Shown here one piece after another: positions 17,068 through 23,916 of a stretch of 64,000 nt of DNA (position 1 is the stretch's first letter; each line of letters starts with the position of its first letter). Below the pieces are notes generated by a model. The model was not told where the DNA came from and made no database searches. It saw nothing but the letters and a program-made list of their open reading frames with translations. The DNA lies in assembly GCA_045646145.1 (NCBI GenBank), contig JAZRKE010000032.1:45789-109788 (forward strand), given 5' to 3'. Source of the DNA: SIG565 sp045646145. Its GTDB lineage: Bacteria; Bacillota; Clostridia; Oscillospirales; Acutalibacteraceae. A program made the position numbers and the translations under genes.

Positions 17068-17104
17068 GGTTGCGCATAAAATGTATGCGCAACCTAAATT
17101 TTAT
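17068..17104 (+). terminator. Hairpin terminator after relaxase
   Basis: A perfect 11-bp stem GGTTGCGCATA/TATGCGCAACC (17068-17078, 17084-17094) is followed by an A/T-rich tail TAAATTTTATT. It follows the relaxase stop by three bases. Confidence 0.65.
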
Positions 17105-17162
17105 TCGAACCTATGGTCAATATTGTCTGAATATTGAAAAAGTTATGTGGTATTGTGTTGTC

Positions 17163-17435
17163 GGCTAACGAGAGCCGTGTGCAACACGCCTGACAAAGTA
17201 TAATTTCCCGTTCGACTTTGTCTCGTCGTTTGAAATACGAAAGTATTCCTGCACTCCTCGACTTTGCCGACACAAAAAATTCTTACTTTGTCAGGTCGCA
17301 GAGTTTTCGGCTAAGAATTTATTTGCTCGGCGAAGTGTGAAGTTTGCAGTAAGGCTGTCGCCTTACAAAAACAAGCACAAAGCCGTGCGAAAAAAGGCTC
17401 GCCGAAAACCGTATTGAACACGACTCTCGTTAGCC
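17163..17435 (+). ncRNA. Candidate multi-branched structured RNA or DNA element upstream of integrases
   Basis: A 273-base non-coding segment folds on paper into a closed multi-branch structure. P1 is an outer stem of 17 paired bases plus one mismatch (17163-17180 with 17418-17435). Inside are P2 CTGACAAAGTA/TACTTTGTCAG (17190-17200, 17284-17294), with P2a AATAC-GAAA-GTATT (17234-17247), and P3 GTTTTCGGC/GCCGAAAAC (17303-17311, 17401-17409), holding P3a GTAAGGC-TGTC-GCCTTAC (17349-17366) and P3b GCAC/GTGC (17375-17378, 17385-17388). GACAAAGT can also pair with ACTTTGTC at 17214-17221, an alternative fold. It ends just before the integrase SD. It could be a regulatory RNA, a single-strand origin or an integrase-binding region. 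Confidence 0.6.
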
Positions 17436-17453
17436 AAGAAAGGAAGTGATAAT

Positions 17454-18623
17454 ATGGCAAAACGCAGACCGAACGGTGACGGAATGGTTAGAAAACTCAA
17501 AGGCAAATGGGAAGGCAGAATCATAGTCGGTCATAAAGATGACGGCTCTCCCATCTTCCGTTATATCTACGGAAAAACGCAAAAAGAACTAACCGAAAAG
17601 ATGCACCGTAAATTAAATGAGTATCAAGGTGTAGAACTTACTGAGGATAGTAAAATGACACTCGGCGAGTGGCTGGATGTGTGGCTTGAAAAATATATGC
17701 GCAACACAATCCGCCAAAGCACCTTCGATAGCTACAAACATCTTACCGAGGATTATATCAAGCCTATCCTCGGTAATAAAACCATCGCCTTCGTTACTAC
17801 AAACGACATACAAAAAATGTATGTCAAACTCAAAAAGGAAGGCAGAAAGAACCACCACCCGAAATTCGGTAAAACCTTGTCCGACTCAACCATCGTCCGC
17901 ACCCACAATATGCTCCACAAAGCAATGGATGATGCCGTAAAGGAACACCTTATACCGAAGAACCCGACAACCGGTACGAATCCGCCGAAAAAGAAGAAAC
18001 CCGAACTTCAAATATTAAATGAAGAACAGCTTGAAAGGTTTATGGATGCCATAGATAACGATATTATATGGCACGACCTGTTCTACACCGAGCTGACAAC
18101 GGGACTTCGCAGAGGTGAGTTGTGTGGTCTCAAGTGGACAGACTTCGATGAGCGTGACGGCACACTAAAAATCAACCGCAGTGTATCCCACGATAAGAAA
18201 GGCGGTATCGTTGAGGGCGAAACCAAAACAGGTCAAGGAAAGCGTGTAATAATATTAGCGCAAAGCACGGCGGAATTATTAAAAGAACGCAAGCGCAAAA
18301 GCTGTAGTGAATGGATATTTGAAAATCCGCTTGATCCGTCAAGACCTGTATCGCCCGACTTGGCATACAACAGAATGAAAACCATTCTAAAGAATGCAGG
18401 CCTGCCCGATATACGCTTCCACGACCTACGACACACCTTCGCCACCCACGCTCTCACAAGCGGAGTCGATGCAAAAACATTATCGGGAATCCTTGGTCAC
18501 ACCAATGCGAGCTTCACGCTCGACACCTATACTCACGTCACCACAGATATGCAGAAAAGAGCATCCGACATTGTAGAAAACTTTGTCGAGGATATGTTCG
18601 GAAAGGAGTTGAATTTAATATGA
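17454..18623 (+). CDS. Tyrosine site-specific integrase (first of tandem pair)
   Basis: A 389-residue tyrosine recombinase. Residues about 1-55 are an arm-type DNA-binding domain (GDGMVRKLKGKWEGRIIVG), about 65-165 the SAM-like core-binding domain, about 190-375 the catalytic domain. Catalytic residues are visible: Arg near 217 (TTGLRRGEL), HDLRHTFATH near 322, GH in ILGHTNAS, and the Tyr near 358 (LDTYTHV). It would insert and excise the element. The SD AAGAAAGGAAGTG lies right after the structured segment. Its stop overlaps the next integrase start (ATGA). Confidence 0.93.
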   Translation: MAKRRPNGDGMVRKLKGKWEGRIIVGHKDDGSPIFRYIYGKTQKELTEKMHRKLNEYQGVELTEDSKMTLGEWLDVWLEKYMRNTIRQSTFDSYKHLTEDYIKPILGNKTIAFVTTNDIQKMYVKLKKEGRKNHHPKFGKTLSDSTIVRTHNMLHKAMDDAVKEHLIPKNPTTGTNPPKKKKPELQILNEEQLERFMDAIDNDIIWHDLFYTELTTGLRRGELCGLKWTDFDERDGTLKINRSVSHDKKGGIVEGETKTGQGKRVIILAQSTAELLKERKRKSCSEWIFENPLDPSRPVSPDLAYNRMKTILKNAGLPDIRFHDLRHTFATHALTSGVDAKTLSGILGHTNASFTLDTYTHVTTDMQKRASDIVENFVEDMFGKELNLI

Positions 18624-20065
18624 GTAAAAAGAGAAAGAAAGGTTCAGGTACGCTTCGCAAAAGAGCAGACGGTCGGTGGGAAGCAAGAGTAGTCATCGGA
18701 TACGATGAAAAAGGACTGCCACTCACAAAATGCGTGACCGCCCTCGAAAAGACCAAATGCCTTGAAAAGTTAGAGCAGCTTAAAGAGAAAGTCGGTCTCG
18801 TCAGGTGCAACACCGTAAAATCGGACATGCCATTCGGTGAGTGGATAGACTTCTGGTATCAGCAGTATTGTAAAATGACCATACGGCAATCCACACAAGC
18901 AAGCTACGAAAACAAAATTTATAATCACATCATATCCGAAATTGGTAGCATAAAACTAAATGAGCTAACGCAAAACGACCTGCAACAGTTTTATGCAAGA
19001 GCCAAGAACGGCGGTCGATTAAAATATGCCGAATGCTTAGGGGATGGGCTATCCGACCGAACAATACGCTCAATGCATGCCGTATGCAGACAGGCGCTTG
19101 AAAAGGCGGTAAGCGAAAACCTTATAACCGTCAATCCTGCAATTGGTTGTAAACTACCGCCTAAGAAATCCCGTGAGATGCAGGTACTGACACCCGAAGA
19201 AATGCAACGGTTCCTTATACAAGCAAAATACGAAGAATACTTTGAAATGCTCCTCTTGGAACTCACCACAGGAATGCGCCGTGGAGAACTCCTCGCTCTG
19301 CAGTGGGATGACCTAAACTTTGATACCGGCGAACTGAACATCTGCCGACAGGTATATCATGTGAAAGGCAGTATGCAAATCTCCGAGCCAAAGACCAAAA
19401 GCTCAATACGAACGATAATACTGCCGAAAGTGGTATTAAATGTGTTAGCCGAATATAAAAAGGCGGTTAACTCACGGTGGTTGTTCCCATCGCCGATAAT
19501 TGAAGATATGCCAAGGAATCCGCAGTCGGTAGTAAAAAAAGTGAAAGAAATCCTTAGAAAAGCAGACTGTAGGAATATCCGCTTCCACGATCTGCGTCAT
19601 ACCTTCGCTACAACAGCACTCGCAAACGGTATGGATGTGAAAACCTTATCTTCAATCATAGGTCATGTGTCATCCCAAACCACGCTTGATATATACCTGC
19701 ACAGCACCCACGAAATGAGGCGGCAGGCGGCAAGCAAAATTGACAAAGGAATCGGCAAAAATGACGGCGTTAGTACCGAGGACGAGCAAACACCCGACCA
19801 AGATACAAACGAGCCGTGTAAACCGAAATTTGAAGCCGTACAAAGCAAAATACGAAAGCCCGGCACCGGATGCTTGTATCAGATCAGTGAAAACCTATGG
19901 GAAGGCAGTTACTTTCCAAGACTCCCCGATGGCAAACGAAAGAAATACAATGTGTACGCTAAAACGAGAGAGGAATGTGAAACACTCCTTTCAGAGATGA
20001 TTCCCAAAGTCAAAGCTGAAATTGCAGAAGCCAAGGCGAAGCTAAAAGCATCACAGTCAGCATAA
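18620..20065 (+). CDS. Tyrosine integrase with extra C-terminal arm-like domain (second of tandem pair)
   Basis: A 481-residue tyrosine recombinase paralogous to the previous gene. N-terminal arm domain GSGTLRKRADGRWEARVVIG, core-binding domain, then the catalytic domain with Arg near 219 (TTGMRRGEL), HDLRHTFAT near 322, IIGH and the Tyr near 358 (LDIYLHS). Beyond the usual end (about residue 385) it continues about 95 residues, including GTGCLYQISENLWEGSYFPR, which looks like a second copy of the arm domain fold. The gene is coupled to the first integrase by ATGA and followed by a terminator. Confidence 0.92.
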   Translation: MSKKRKKGSGTLRKRADGRWEARVVIGYDEKGLPLTKCVTALEKTKCLEKLEQLKEKVGLVRCNTVKSDMPFGEWIDFWYQQYCKMTIRQSTQASYENKIYNHIISEIGSIKLNELTQNDLQQFYARAKNGGRLKYAECLGDGLSDRTIRSMHAVCRQALEKAVSENLITVNPAIGCKLPPKKSREMQVLTPEEMQRFLIQAKYEEYFEMLLLELTTGMRRGELLALQWDDLNFDTGELNICRQVYHVKGSMQISEPKTKSSIRTIILPKVVLNVLAEYKKAVNSRWLFPSPIIEDMPRNPQSVVKKVKEILRKADCRNIRFHDLRHTFATTALANGMDVKTLSSIIGHVSSQTTLDIYLHSTHEMRRQAASKIDKGIGKNDGVSTEDEQTPDQDTNEPCKPKFEAVQSKIRKPGTGCLYQISENLWEGSYFPRLPDGKRKKYNVYAKTREECETLLSEMIPKVKAEIAEAKAKLKASQSA

Positions 20066-20075
20066 ACGAACACAA

Positions 20076-20113
20076 GGCGGTAAGGAAACAAAAACCTTAC
20101 CGCCATAGTTTTG
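20076..20113 (+). terminator. Terminator of the integrase operon
   Basis: A perfect 10-bp stem GGCGGTAAGG/CCTTACCGCC (20076-20085, 20095-20104) followed by ATAGTTTTGTT. Confidence 0.8.
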
Positions 20114-20142
20114 TTGAAAAAGAAATTGTTATATGGTATAAT
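20114..20142 (+). promoter_or_regulatory. Promoter of the EamA gene
   Basis: TTGAAA (20114-20119), a 17-base spacer and TATAAT (20137-20142), 37 bases ahead of the chosen start codon. Confidence 0.8.
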
Positions 20143-20179
20143 CAGCTCGATAGATATTAATTCAAGGGAGATGTATCCA

Positions 20180-21040
20180 ATGGATAGCAAAGCATTTATT
20201 AAATACATATCAGCATTATTGCTGTTTGGACTTAACGGAATAGTGGCAAGTCATATACCGCTAAACAGTTACGAAATTGTGTTCTTACGAACACTAATAG
20301 GCAGTATCCTTTTGATTACCTTGTTTCTAATCGGCAAAGGTAAATTTCATATAAAAGAATATAAGAAAGATGCCATTTTCATTGTTTTGTCTGGTATTGC
20401 AATGGGAACGAGTTGGATGTTTCTTTATGAAGCATATCAACAAATAGGTGTAAGCTTATCATCATTGCTCTACTATTGCGGACCTGTAATTGTGATGATA
20501 TTATCACCGATTATTTTCCGTGAAAAACTAACTGCTCCTAAATTATTGGGATTTGCAACCGTGCTTGTCGGCGTTTTCCTTGTAAATGGGAATTCGGCTG
20601 GCAGTAGCAATCCTTGGGGATTGTTTTGCGGTGCAATGTCGGCTGTGATGTATTTCTTTATGGTAACACTCAACAAGCAATCGAAGAATATCAGCGGAAT
20701 GGAAAACTCGGTAATACAACTTGTGGTAAGTTTCTTGACTGTTGCGGTATTTACGGGCATAAAGCAAGGTTTCATCCTTGATGTACCTACAAGTGCTTGG
20801 GGTTGGATATTTGTGCTTGGTATTCTTAATACAGGCATCGGTTGTTATCTGTATTTTTCACCGCTCGCAAAACTCCCTGTTCAAACAGTAGCAGTATGTG
20901 GTTACTTGGAGCCGTTGTCAGCGGTTGTTTTTGCGGCTCTATTGCTCGGCGAAAAAATGACTACAATTCAAGTATTCGGTGCGGTTTGTATCATCGGCGG
21001 TGCAATGATAGGTGAATTGATAAAACCGAAGAAAACATAA
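20180..21040 (+). CDS. EamA/DMT-family transporter
   Basis: A 286-residue inner membrane protein with about ten hydrophobic helices in two five-helix halves, as in drug/metabolite transporters of the EamA family; the substrate cannot be told. Features include LFGLNGIVASHIPL in helix 1, the motif FLYEAYQQIGVSLSSLLYYCGPV, and the second-half GYLEPLSAVVFAALLLGE typical of the family. ATG at 20180 is chosen (AAGGGAG nine bases upstream); in-frame ATG at 20171 touches the SD. It has its own promoter and lies between the integrases and the right att-like repeat, so it may be element cargo. Confidence 0.88.
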   Translation: MDSKAFIKYISALLLFGLNGIVASHIPLNSYEIVFLRTLIGSILLITLFLIGKGKFHIKEYKKDAIFIVLSGIAMGTSWMFLYEAYQQIGVSLSSLLYYCGPVIVMILSPIIFREKLTAPKLLGFATVLVGVFLVNGNSAGSSNPWGLFCGAMSAVMYFFMVTLNKQSKNISGMENSVIQLVVSFLTVAVFTGIKQGFILDVPTSAWGWIFVLGILNTGIGCYLYFSPLAKLPVQTVAVCGYLEPLSAVVFAALLLGEKMTTIQVFGAVCIIGGAMIGELIKPKKT

Positions 21041-21057
21041 TTTGCCAATACCAAAAA

Positions 21058-21083
21058 GGGCTGACGGTTAATTACGTCAGCCC
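21058..21083. terminator. Bidirectional terminator between EamA and GNAT genes
   Basis: A perfect 9-bp stem GGGCTGACG/CGTCAGCCC with A-rich left and T-rich right flanks, serving two convergent genes. Confidence 0.8.
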
Positions 21084-21089
21084 TAAATT

Positions 21090-21641
21090 TTATTTCATCA
21101 CCTTCACAAAATGGAACATCACATCAGGTCCTTCACCTTGGTCGAGTTTATCATCGTTCGTCATAGGATGCTCAGGCTGATAATATTCACACCAAAACTC
21201 GTCTATCTTAAAACCGCATTTATTAACGTAAAAATGAATATTACGCTTTTCAAAATACGGAGTACAAGTCTCCCAAACCACCGTTTCGGGATAGAGCGCC
21301 TCGATCGCTTGCCATGCACCATATCCGATGCCTTTGCTATGCTCATCGGGTAATGTGAAAAGAATCTCCAATTCGTTGTGATTCGTTTCCTTGTTGATTT
21401 TTAGTATCACACCGCCAACTCTTTTGCCGTCTAAAACAATGCGGTAGGTTTCATTTTGCGGGTCATCAATACAGCGTTCAATAGTCTTGCGTGATATAAT
21501 TTCGCCGTCACCGTCAATATGGTCGTCACGCTCGCCAAACTCTTGTAATGCACCGTATTTAAACGCCCATTGGTTATCCAAAATAAACTGCTCTCTGTCA
21601 TCCGCAGTTAAAGGCATAAGCGTAACTTTCGTATTTTTCAT
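21090..21641 (-). CDS. GNAT-family N-acetyltransferase
   Basis: A 183-residue acyltransferase of the GNAT fold. The acetyl-CoA loop region is visible as PDEHSKGIGYGAWQAIEAL (Q/R-x-x-G-x-G/A type), preceded by the strand HNELEILFTL and followed by NIHFYVNKCGFKI, the conserved last strand of GNATs. Substrate unknown. ATG at 21641 is chosen because AGGAGGAT lies immediately upstream; the longer frame to 21701 reads through the leader hairpin. It is transcribed toward the EamA gene from a promoter at 21766-21794 through a structured leader. Confidence 0.88.
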   Translation of the reverse strand: MKNTKVTLMPLTADDREQFILDNQWAFKYGALQEFGERDDHIDGDGEIISRKTIERCIDDPQNETYRIVLDGKRVGGVILKINKETNHNELEILFTLPDEHSKGIGYGAWQAIEALYPETVVWETCTPYFEKRNIHFYVNKCGFKIDEFWCEYYQPEHPMTNDDKLDQGEGPDVMFHFVKVMK

Positions 21642-21765
21642 AATTATCCTCCTAAAAAAGAAAAAACTCCGGCTATTGCTTACACAATAACCCGAGCTCA
21701 CTCGGACACCTAATCCGGCATATGAGTGCTACGGCACTCCGCCTTCGGTGACTTATGGTATTGGT
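21642..21765 (-). promoter_or_regulatory. Structured leader with terminator-like hairpin before GNAT gene
   Basis: On the minus strand the transcript would hold GAGTGC-CGTA-GCACTC (21739-21724), then CCGAG-TGAG-CTCGG (21705-21692), then GGTTATTG/CAATAGCC (21692-21671) followed by a run of T (21667-21650) and finally the SD and ATG. The last hairpin plus T-run looks like an intrinsic terminator, and the hairpins share bases near 21692. This layout is that of an attenuator or riboswitch; I do not match it to a known class. Confidence 0.55.
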
Positions 21766-21794
21766 ATTATAACATACATTATTAATTAATTCAA
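21766..21794 (-). promoter_or_regulatory. Promoter of the GNAT gene
   Basis: Minus-strand TTGAAT (21789-21794), a 17-base spacer and TATAAT (21766-21771). Confidence 0.7.
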
Positions 21795-21799
21795 GTGGC

Positions 21800-21828
21800 G
21801 TAAAAATTACTACGCATTAACCAAAGAA
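21800..21828 (+). repeat. Right copy of 29-base direct repeat, candidate att site
   Basis: This matches 9921-9949 with two mismatches. It lies 15 bases beyond the terminator of the tRNA-Pro gene, a common neighbourhood for integrative elements, and marks the likely right edge of the element. Confidence 0.55.
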
Positions 21829-21842
21829 TAAGGCATAAAAAA

Positions 21843-21870
21843 TCCGTGTCTCCCACAAGGGAAACACGGA
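21843..21870 (-). terminator. Terminator of tRNA-Pro
   Basis: The stem TCCGTGT/ACACGGA with an inner GGGA/TCCC-type stem and a TTGT loop on the minus strand is followed by TTTTTTA. Confidence 0.75.
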
Positions 21871-21874
21871 AATT

Positions 21875-21951
21875 TGGTCGAGGCGACAGGATTTGAACCT
21901 GCGGCCTCTGCGTCCCGAACGCAGCGCTCTACCAAACTGAGCCACGCCTCG
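21875..21951 (-). tRNA. tRNA-Pro (anticodon CGG)
   Basis: The minus strand folds as a full cloverleaf of 77 bases with encoded CCA: acceptor CGAGGCG/CGCCTCG, D arm with GGTAGAGC, anticodon stem CTGCG/CGCAG with loop TTCGGGA giving anticodon CGG, and T arm with GTTCAAATC. It reads proline codon CCG. Confidence 0.95.
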
Positions 21952-22123
21952 ATCTCTATTAAATTTTCACCACAAAATTACGGTAAATTTCGTATCTGTG
22001 GGATTATATGTGGTCGTAGCGGTGTTTACCGCTAATTTATAAATACTGTGCCACCGATAAAGTGGCTATTTGTAAGGGGTTGTCGCAGTTCGGTAGATTT
22101 TACTCTAACCGTTCGGTATGGTA

Positions 22124-22162
22124 TCCCGAACGCAGCGCTCTACCAAACTGAGCCACACCTCG
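22124..22162 (-). pseudogene. 5' half of tRNA-Pro, partial duplicate
   Basis: These 39 bases match the tRNA-Pro gene from the anticodon loop to the 5' end (21913-21951) with one mismatch. The 3' half is absent, so it cannot be functional. Confidence 0.85.
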
Positions 22163-22340
22163 ATATATTAAATTTTGAAATTTTATAGTGATAAGATAAT
22201 TGTGCATAGTTAAGAGCGCTGCTACGCAGCTTACCCTTGCGGTGCCCGAAATTTATACGGCTTAGAGCGCCTATAAATTTCGACCGCGGCGTCTTTTTCA
22301 ATTTGCCTGTATCTGCCACAGGCAGCGGCAAAATGAAAAA

Positions 22341-22365
22341 CTACGAAACTGAGCCACACATTGAT
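22341..22365 (-). pseudogene. Short 5' fragment of tRNA-Pro, second partial duplicate
   Basis: A 25-base stretch resembling the D-arm and acceptor 5' end of tRNA-Pro plus its upstream flank, with three mismatches to the first duplicate. It is closer to that duplicate (shared CACAC) than to the intact gene. Confidence 0.65.
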
Positions 22366-22532
22366 ATTCAAAATATGAAATTTTGCGACCATTCAATTAT
22401 AATGAATTTATATCTGCTTGTCAATACTTTTTTCTTACGGGGCAAAAATTTCTTAACAATTTGTTCAAAATTTGATTTATTTGTTTTCACTTTGCGGTGG
22501 TATCATTCATAATAAGAGACGAGGTGATGTAT

Positions 22533-23264
22533 TTGCATAAAAAATATACTTTTAAAAGAGTGGAAAAGAAGTATTATATTACTTCATCCTTAGCCTCTGA
22601 ATTTCTAGATCGCATTAAAGCAAGGGTAGTGCCGGATGAATACGGCAAAAGCACTATTAATAATCTGTACTTTGATACACCTGATTTTCTTTTAATCAGA
22701 AATTCTATTGATGCTGTTTGTTATAAGGAAAAGCTTCGCATCAGGGCGTATAACACACCTAAAGAAAACGATGGAGTGTTTCTTGAAATCAAGAAAAAGT
22801 TTAAAGGAGTTGTTTTTAAGCGTAGGATTTATTCCTCTTTAGAGAATATAAATAATTATCTCAGCACCCGAATAAAGCCTATAGACACTCAGATTATGCG
22901 CGAAATCGATTATTTTCTGCAATTATATAATTATCCCATACCAAAAATAATGATTTCTTATGACCGACAAGCATATTTTTTAAAAGACAATACCGAATGC
23001 AGAATAACCTTTGACAGTAATTTGCTATACCGAGATTACGATTTGGATTTGACTCTCGGTACTTATGGTAAGCCGATAATTCCACAGACCGATGTTATTA
23101 TGGAGATTAAAACCGATGGAGCAGTGCCGTTATGGCTTTCTCACATACTCAGCGAAATGGACATAAAGCCCTCTAGGTTTTCAAAGTATGCAAATGCATA
23201 TATAAAAAGCGGACATTACAAATTTTTAGAAAAAGGAGAAAACATAAATGTCTCAAATTTTTAA
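22533..23264 (+). CDS. VTC-domain polyphosphate polymerase-like protein
   Basis: A protein of 243 residues forming a single VTC tunnel domain, the fold that makes polyphosphate in yeast Vtc4. Basic and acidic strand motifs of the tunnel are visible: RVEKKYYI at the start, NNLYFDTPDF, KEKLRIRAY, FLEIKKKFKGVVFKRR and the late VIMEIKTDGAVPLW plus SRFSKYANA. TTG at 22533 is preferred because GAGGTGAT (22521-22528) fits it, while the ATG at 22527 overlaps that SD. The 3' end overlaps the DUF4956 gene by 17 bases. Bacterial VTC, DUF4956 and carbohydrate-binding or CotH genes commonly travel together. Confidence 0.88.
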   Translation: MHKKYTFKRVEKKYYITSSLASEFLDRIKARVVPDEYGKSTINNLYFDTPDFLLIRNSIDAVCYKEKLRIRAYNTPKENDGVFLEIKKKFKGVVFKRRIYSSLENINNYLSTRIKPIDTQIMREIDYFLQLYNYPIPKIMISYDRQAYFLKDNTECRITFDSNLLYRDYDLDLTLGTYGKPIIPQTDVIMEIKTDGAVPLWLSHILSEMDIKPSRFSKYANAYIKSGHYKFLEKGENINVSNF

Positions 23265-23916
23265 CAGTATTATTGGAACACAACTCAGTTTAAAAGCATT
23301 TCTTTTATGCTTTGCTGCCGCACTCCTTTGTGGACTTATAACGGCCTTTGTGGCAAATTTTAAGGTTGACTCTACTAAAAGTTTTACAATAAGCCTTATC
23401 ATTTTACCCGTAATAGTAAGCACCGTTATAATGATGGTTAACGGCAATGTAGGAACTGGTGTTGCGGTAATGGGTGCATTTTCACTTGTTCGATTCCGTT
23501 CTGTGCCGGGTAAGGCGCGTGATATAGCGCTAATTTTTCTTGCTATGACAGCAGGTCTTGCTACGAGTGCAGGATATATCTACATAGCCTTAATTTTCAC
23601 GTTGCTTTCGGGAGGTGTTATATTATTGCTGAATATATCCCCTTCTAAAAATGACGGTTATTATGATCTGAGAATAACAATACCTGAAAATATAAGTTTT
23701 TCGGACGCCTTTTCCTCTGTTTTTTCGGAATACACCACAAATGCTAAGCTCATAGGTGTGAAAACCACTAATATGGGTAGCCTTTATAAATTAAGCTATA
23801 GAATAAAAATGAAAAACAAGGAGCAATTGCAAAAAATGATTGATGAACTCAGATGTCGCAATGGTAACCTTGAAATTGCAGTTACACAGATTTTAGAGGG
23901 AAGTGAAGAACTTTAA
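23248..23916 (+). CDS. DUF4956 membrane protein
   Basis: A 222-residue protein with about four membrane segments in the first 130 residues and a cytoplasmic C-terminal ferredoxin-like domain (YDLRITIPENISFSDAF...). The conserved block GNVGTGVAVMGAFSLVRFRSVPGKARDIA is diagnostic of DUF4956. Function is unknown; the constant neighbour is a VTC polymerase, so a role in polyphosphate synthesis or export is inferred. ATG at 23248 follows AAAAAGGAGAA; the stop overlaps the next start (TAATG). Confidence 0.9.
   Translation: MSQIFNSIIGTQLSLKAFLLCFAAALLCGLITAFVANFKVDSTKSFTISLIILPVIVSTVIMMVNGNVGTGVAVMGAFSLVRFRSVPGKARDIALIFLAMTAGLATSAGYIYIALIFTLLSGGVILLLNISPSKNDGYYDLRITIPENISFSDAFSSVFSEYTTNAKLIGVKTTNMGSLYKLSYRIKMKNKEQLQKMIDELRCRNGNLEIAVTQILEGSEEL

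Larger units (their letters stand above)
21952..22532. other. Non-coding zone with decayed tRNA-Pro copies
   Basis: About 580 bases without a credible gene. Besides two 5'-half copies of the tRNA-Pro gene it holds a perfect 10-bp inverted repeat GAAATTTATA/TATAAATTTC (22248-22257, 22272-22281). The frame open at 22237-22512 runs across these elements and is not a gene. The promoter of the following operon is presumably in the AT-rich last 120 bases, but I cannot place it with confidence. Confidence 0.6.

Noticed and set aside
17163..17435. CRISPR-like array
   Set aside because: The repeats are inverted and nested, not direct with regular spacers.
22237..22512. 91-codon plus-strand frame upstream of the VTC gene
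   Set aside because: It runs across a decayed tRNA copy and an inverted repeat, has no SD and shows no protein-like domain.
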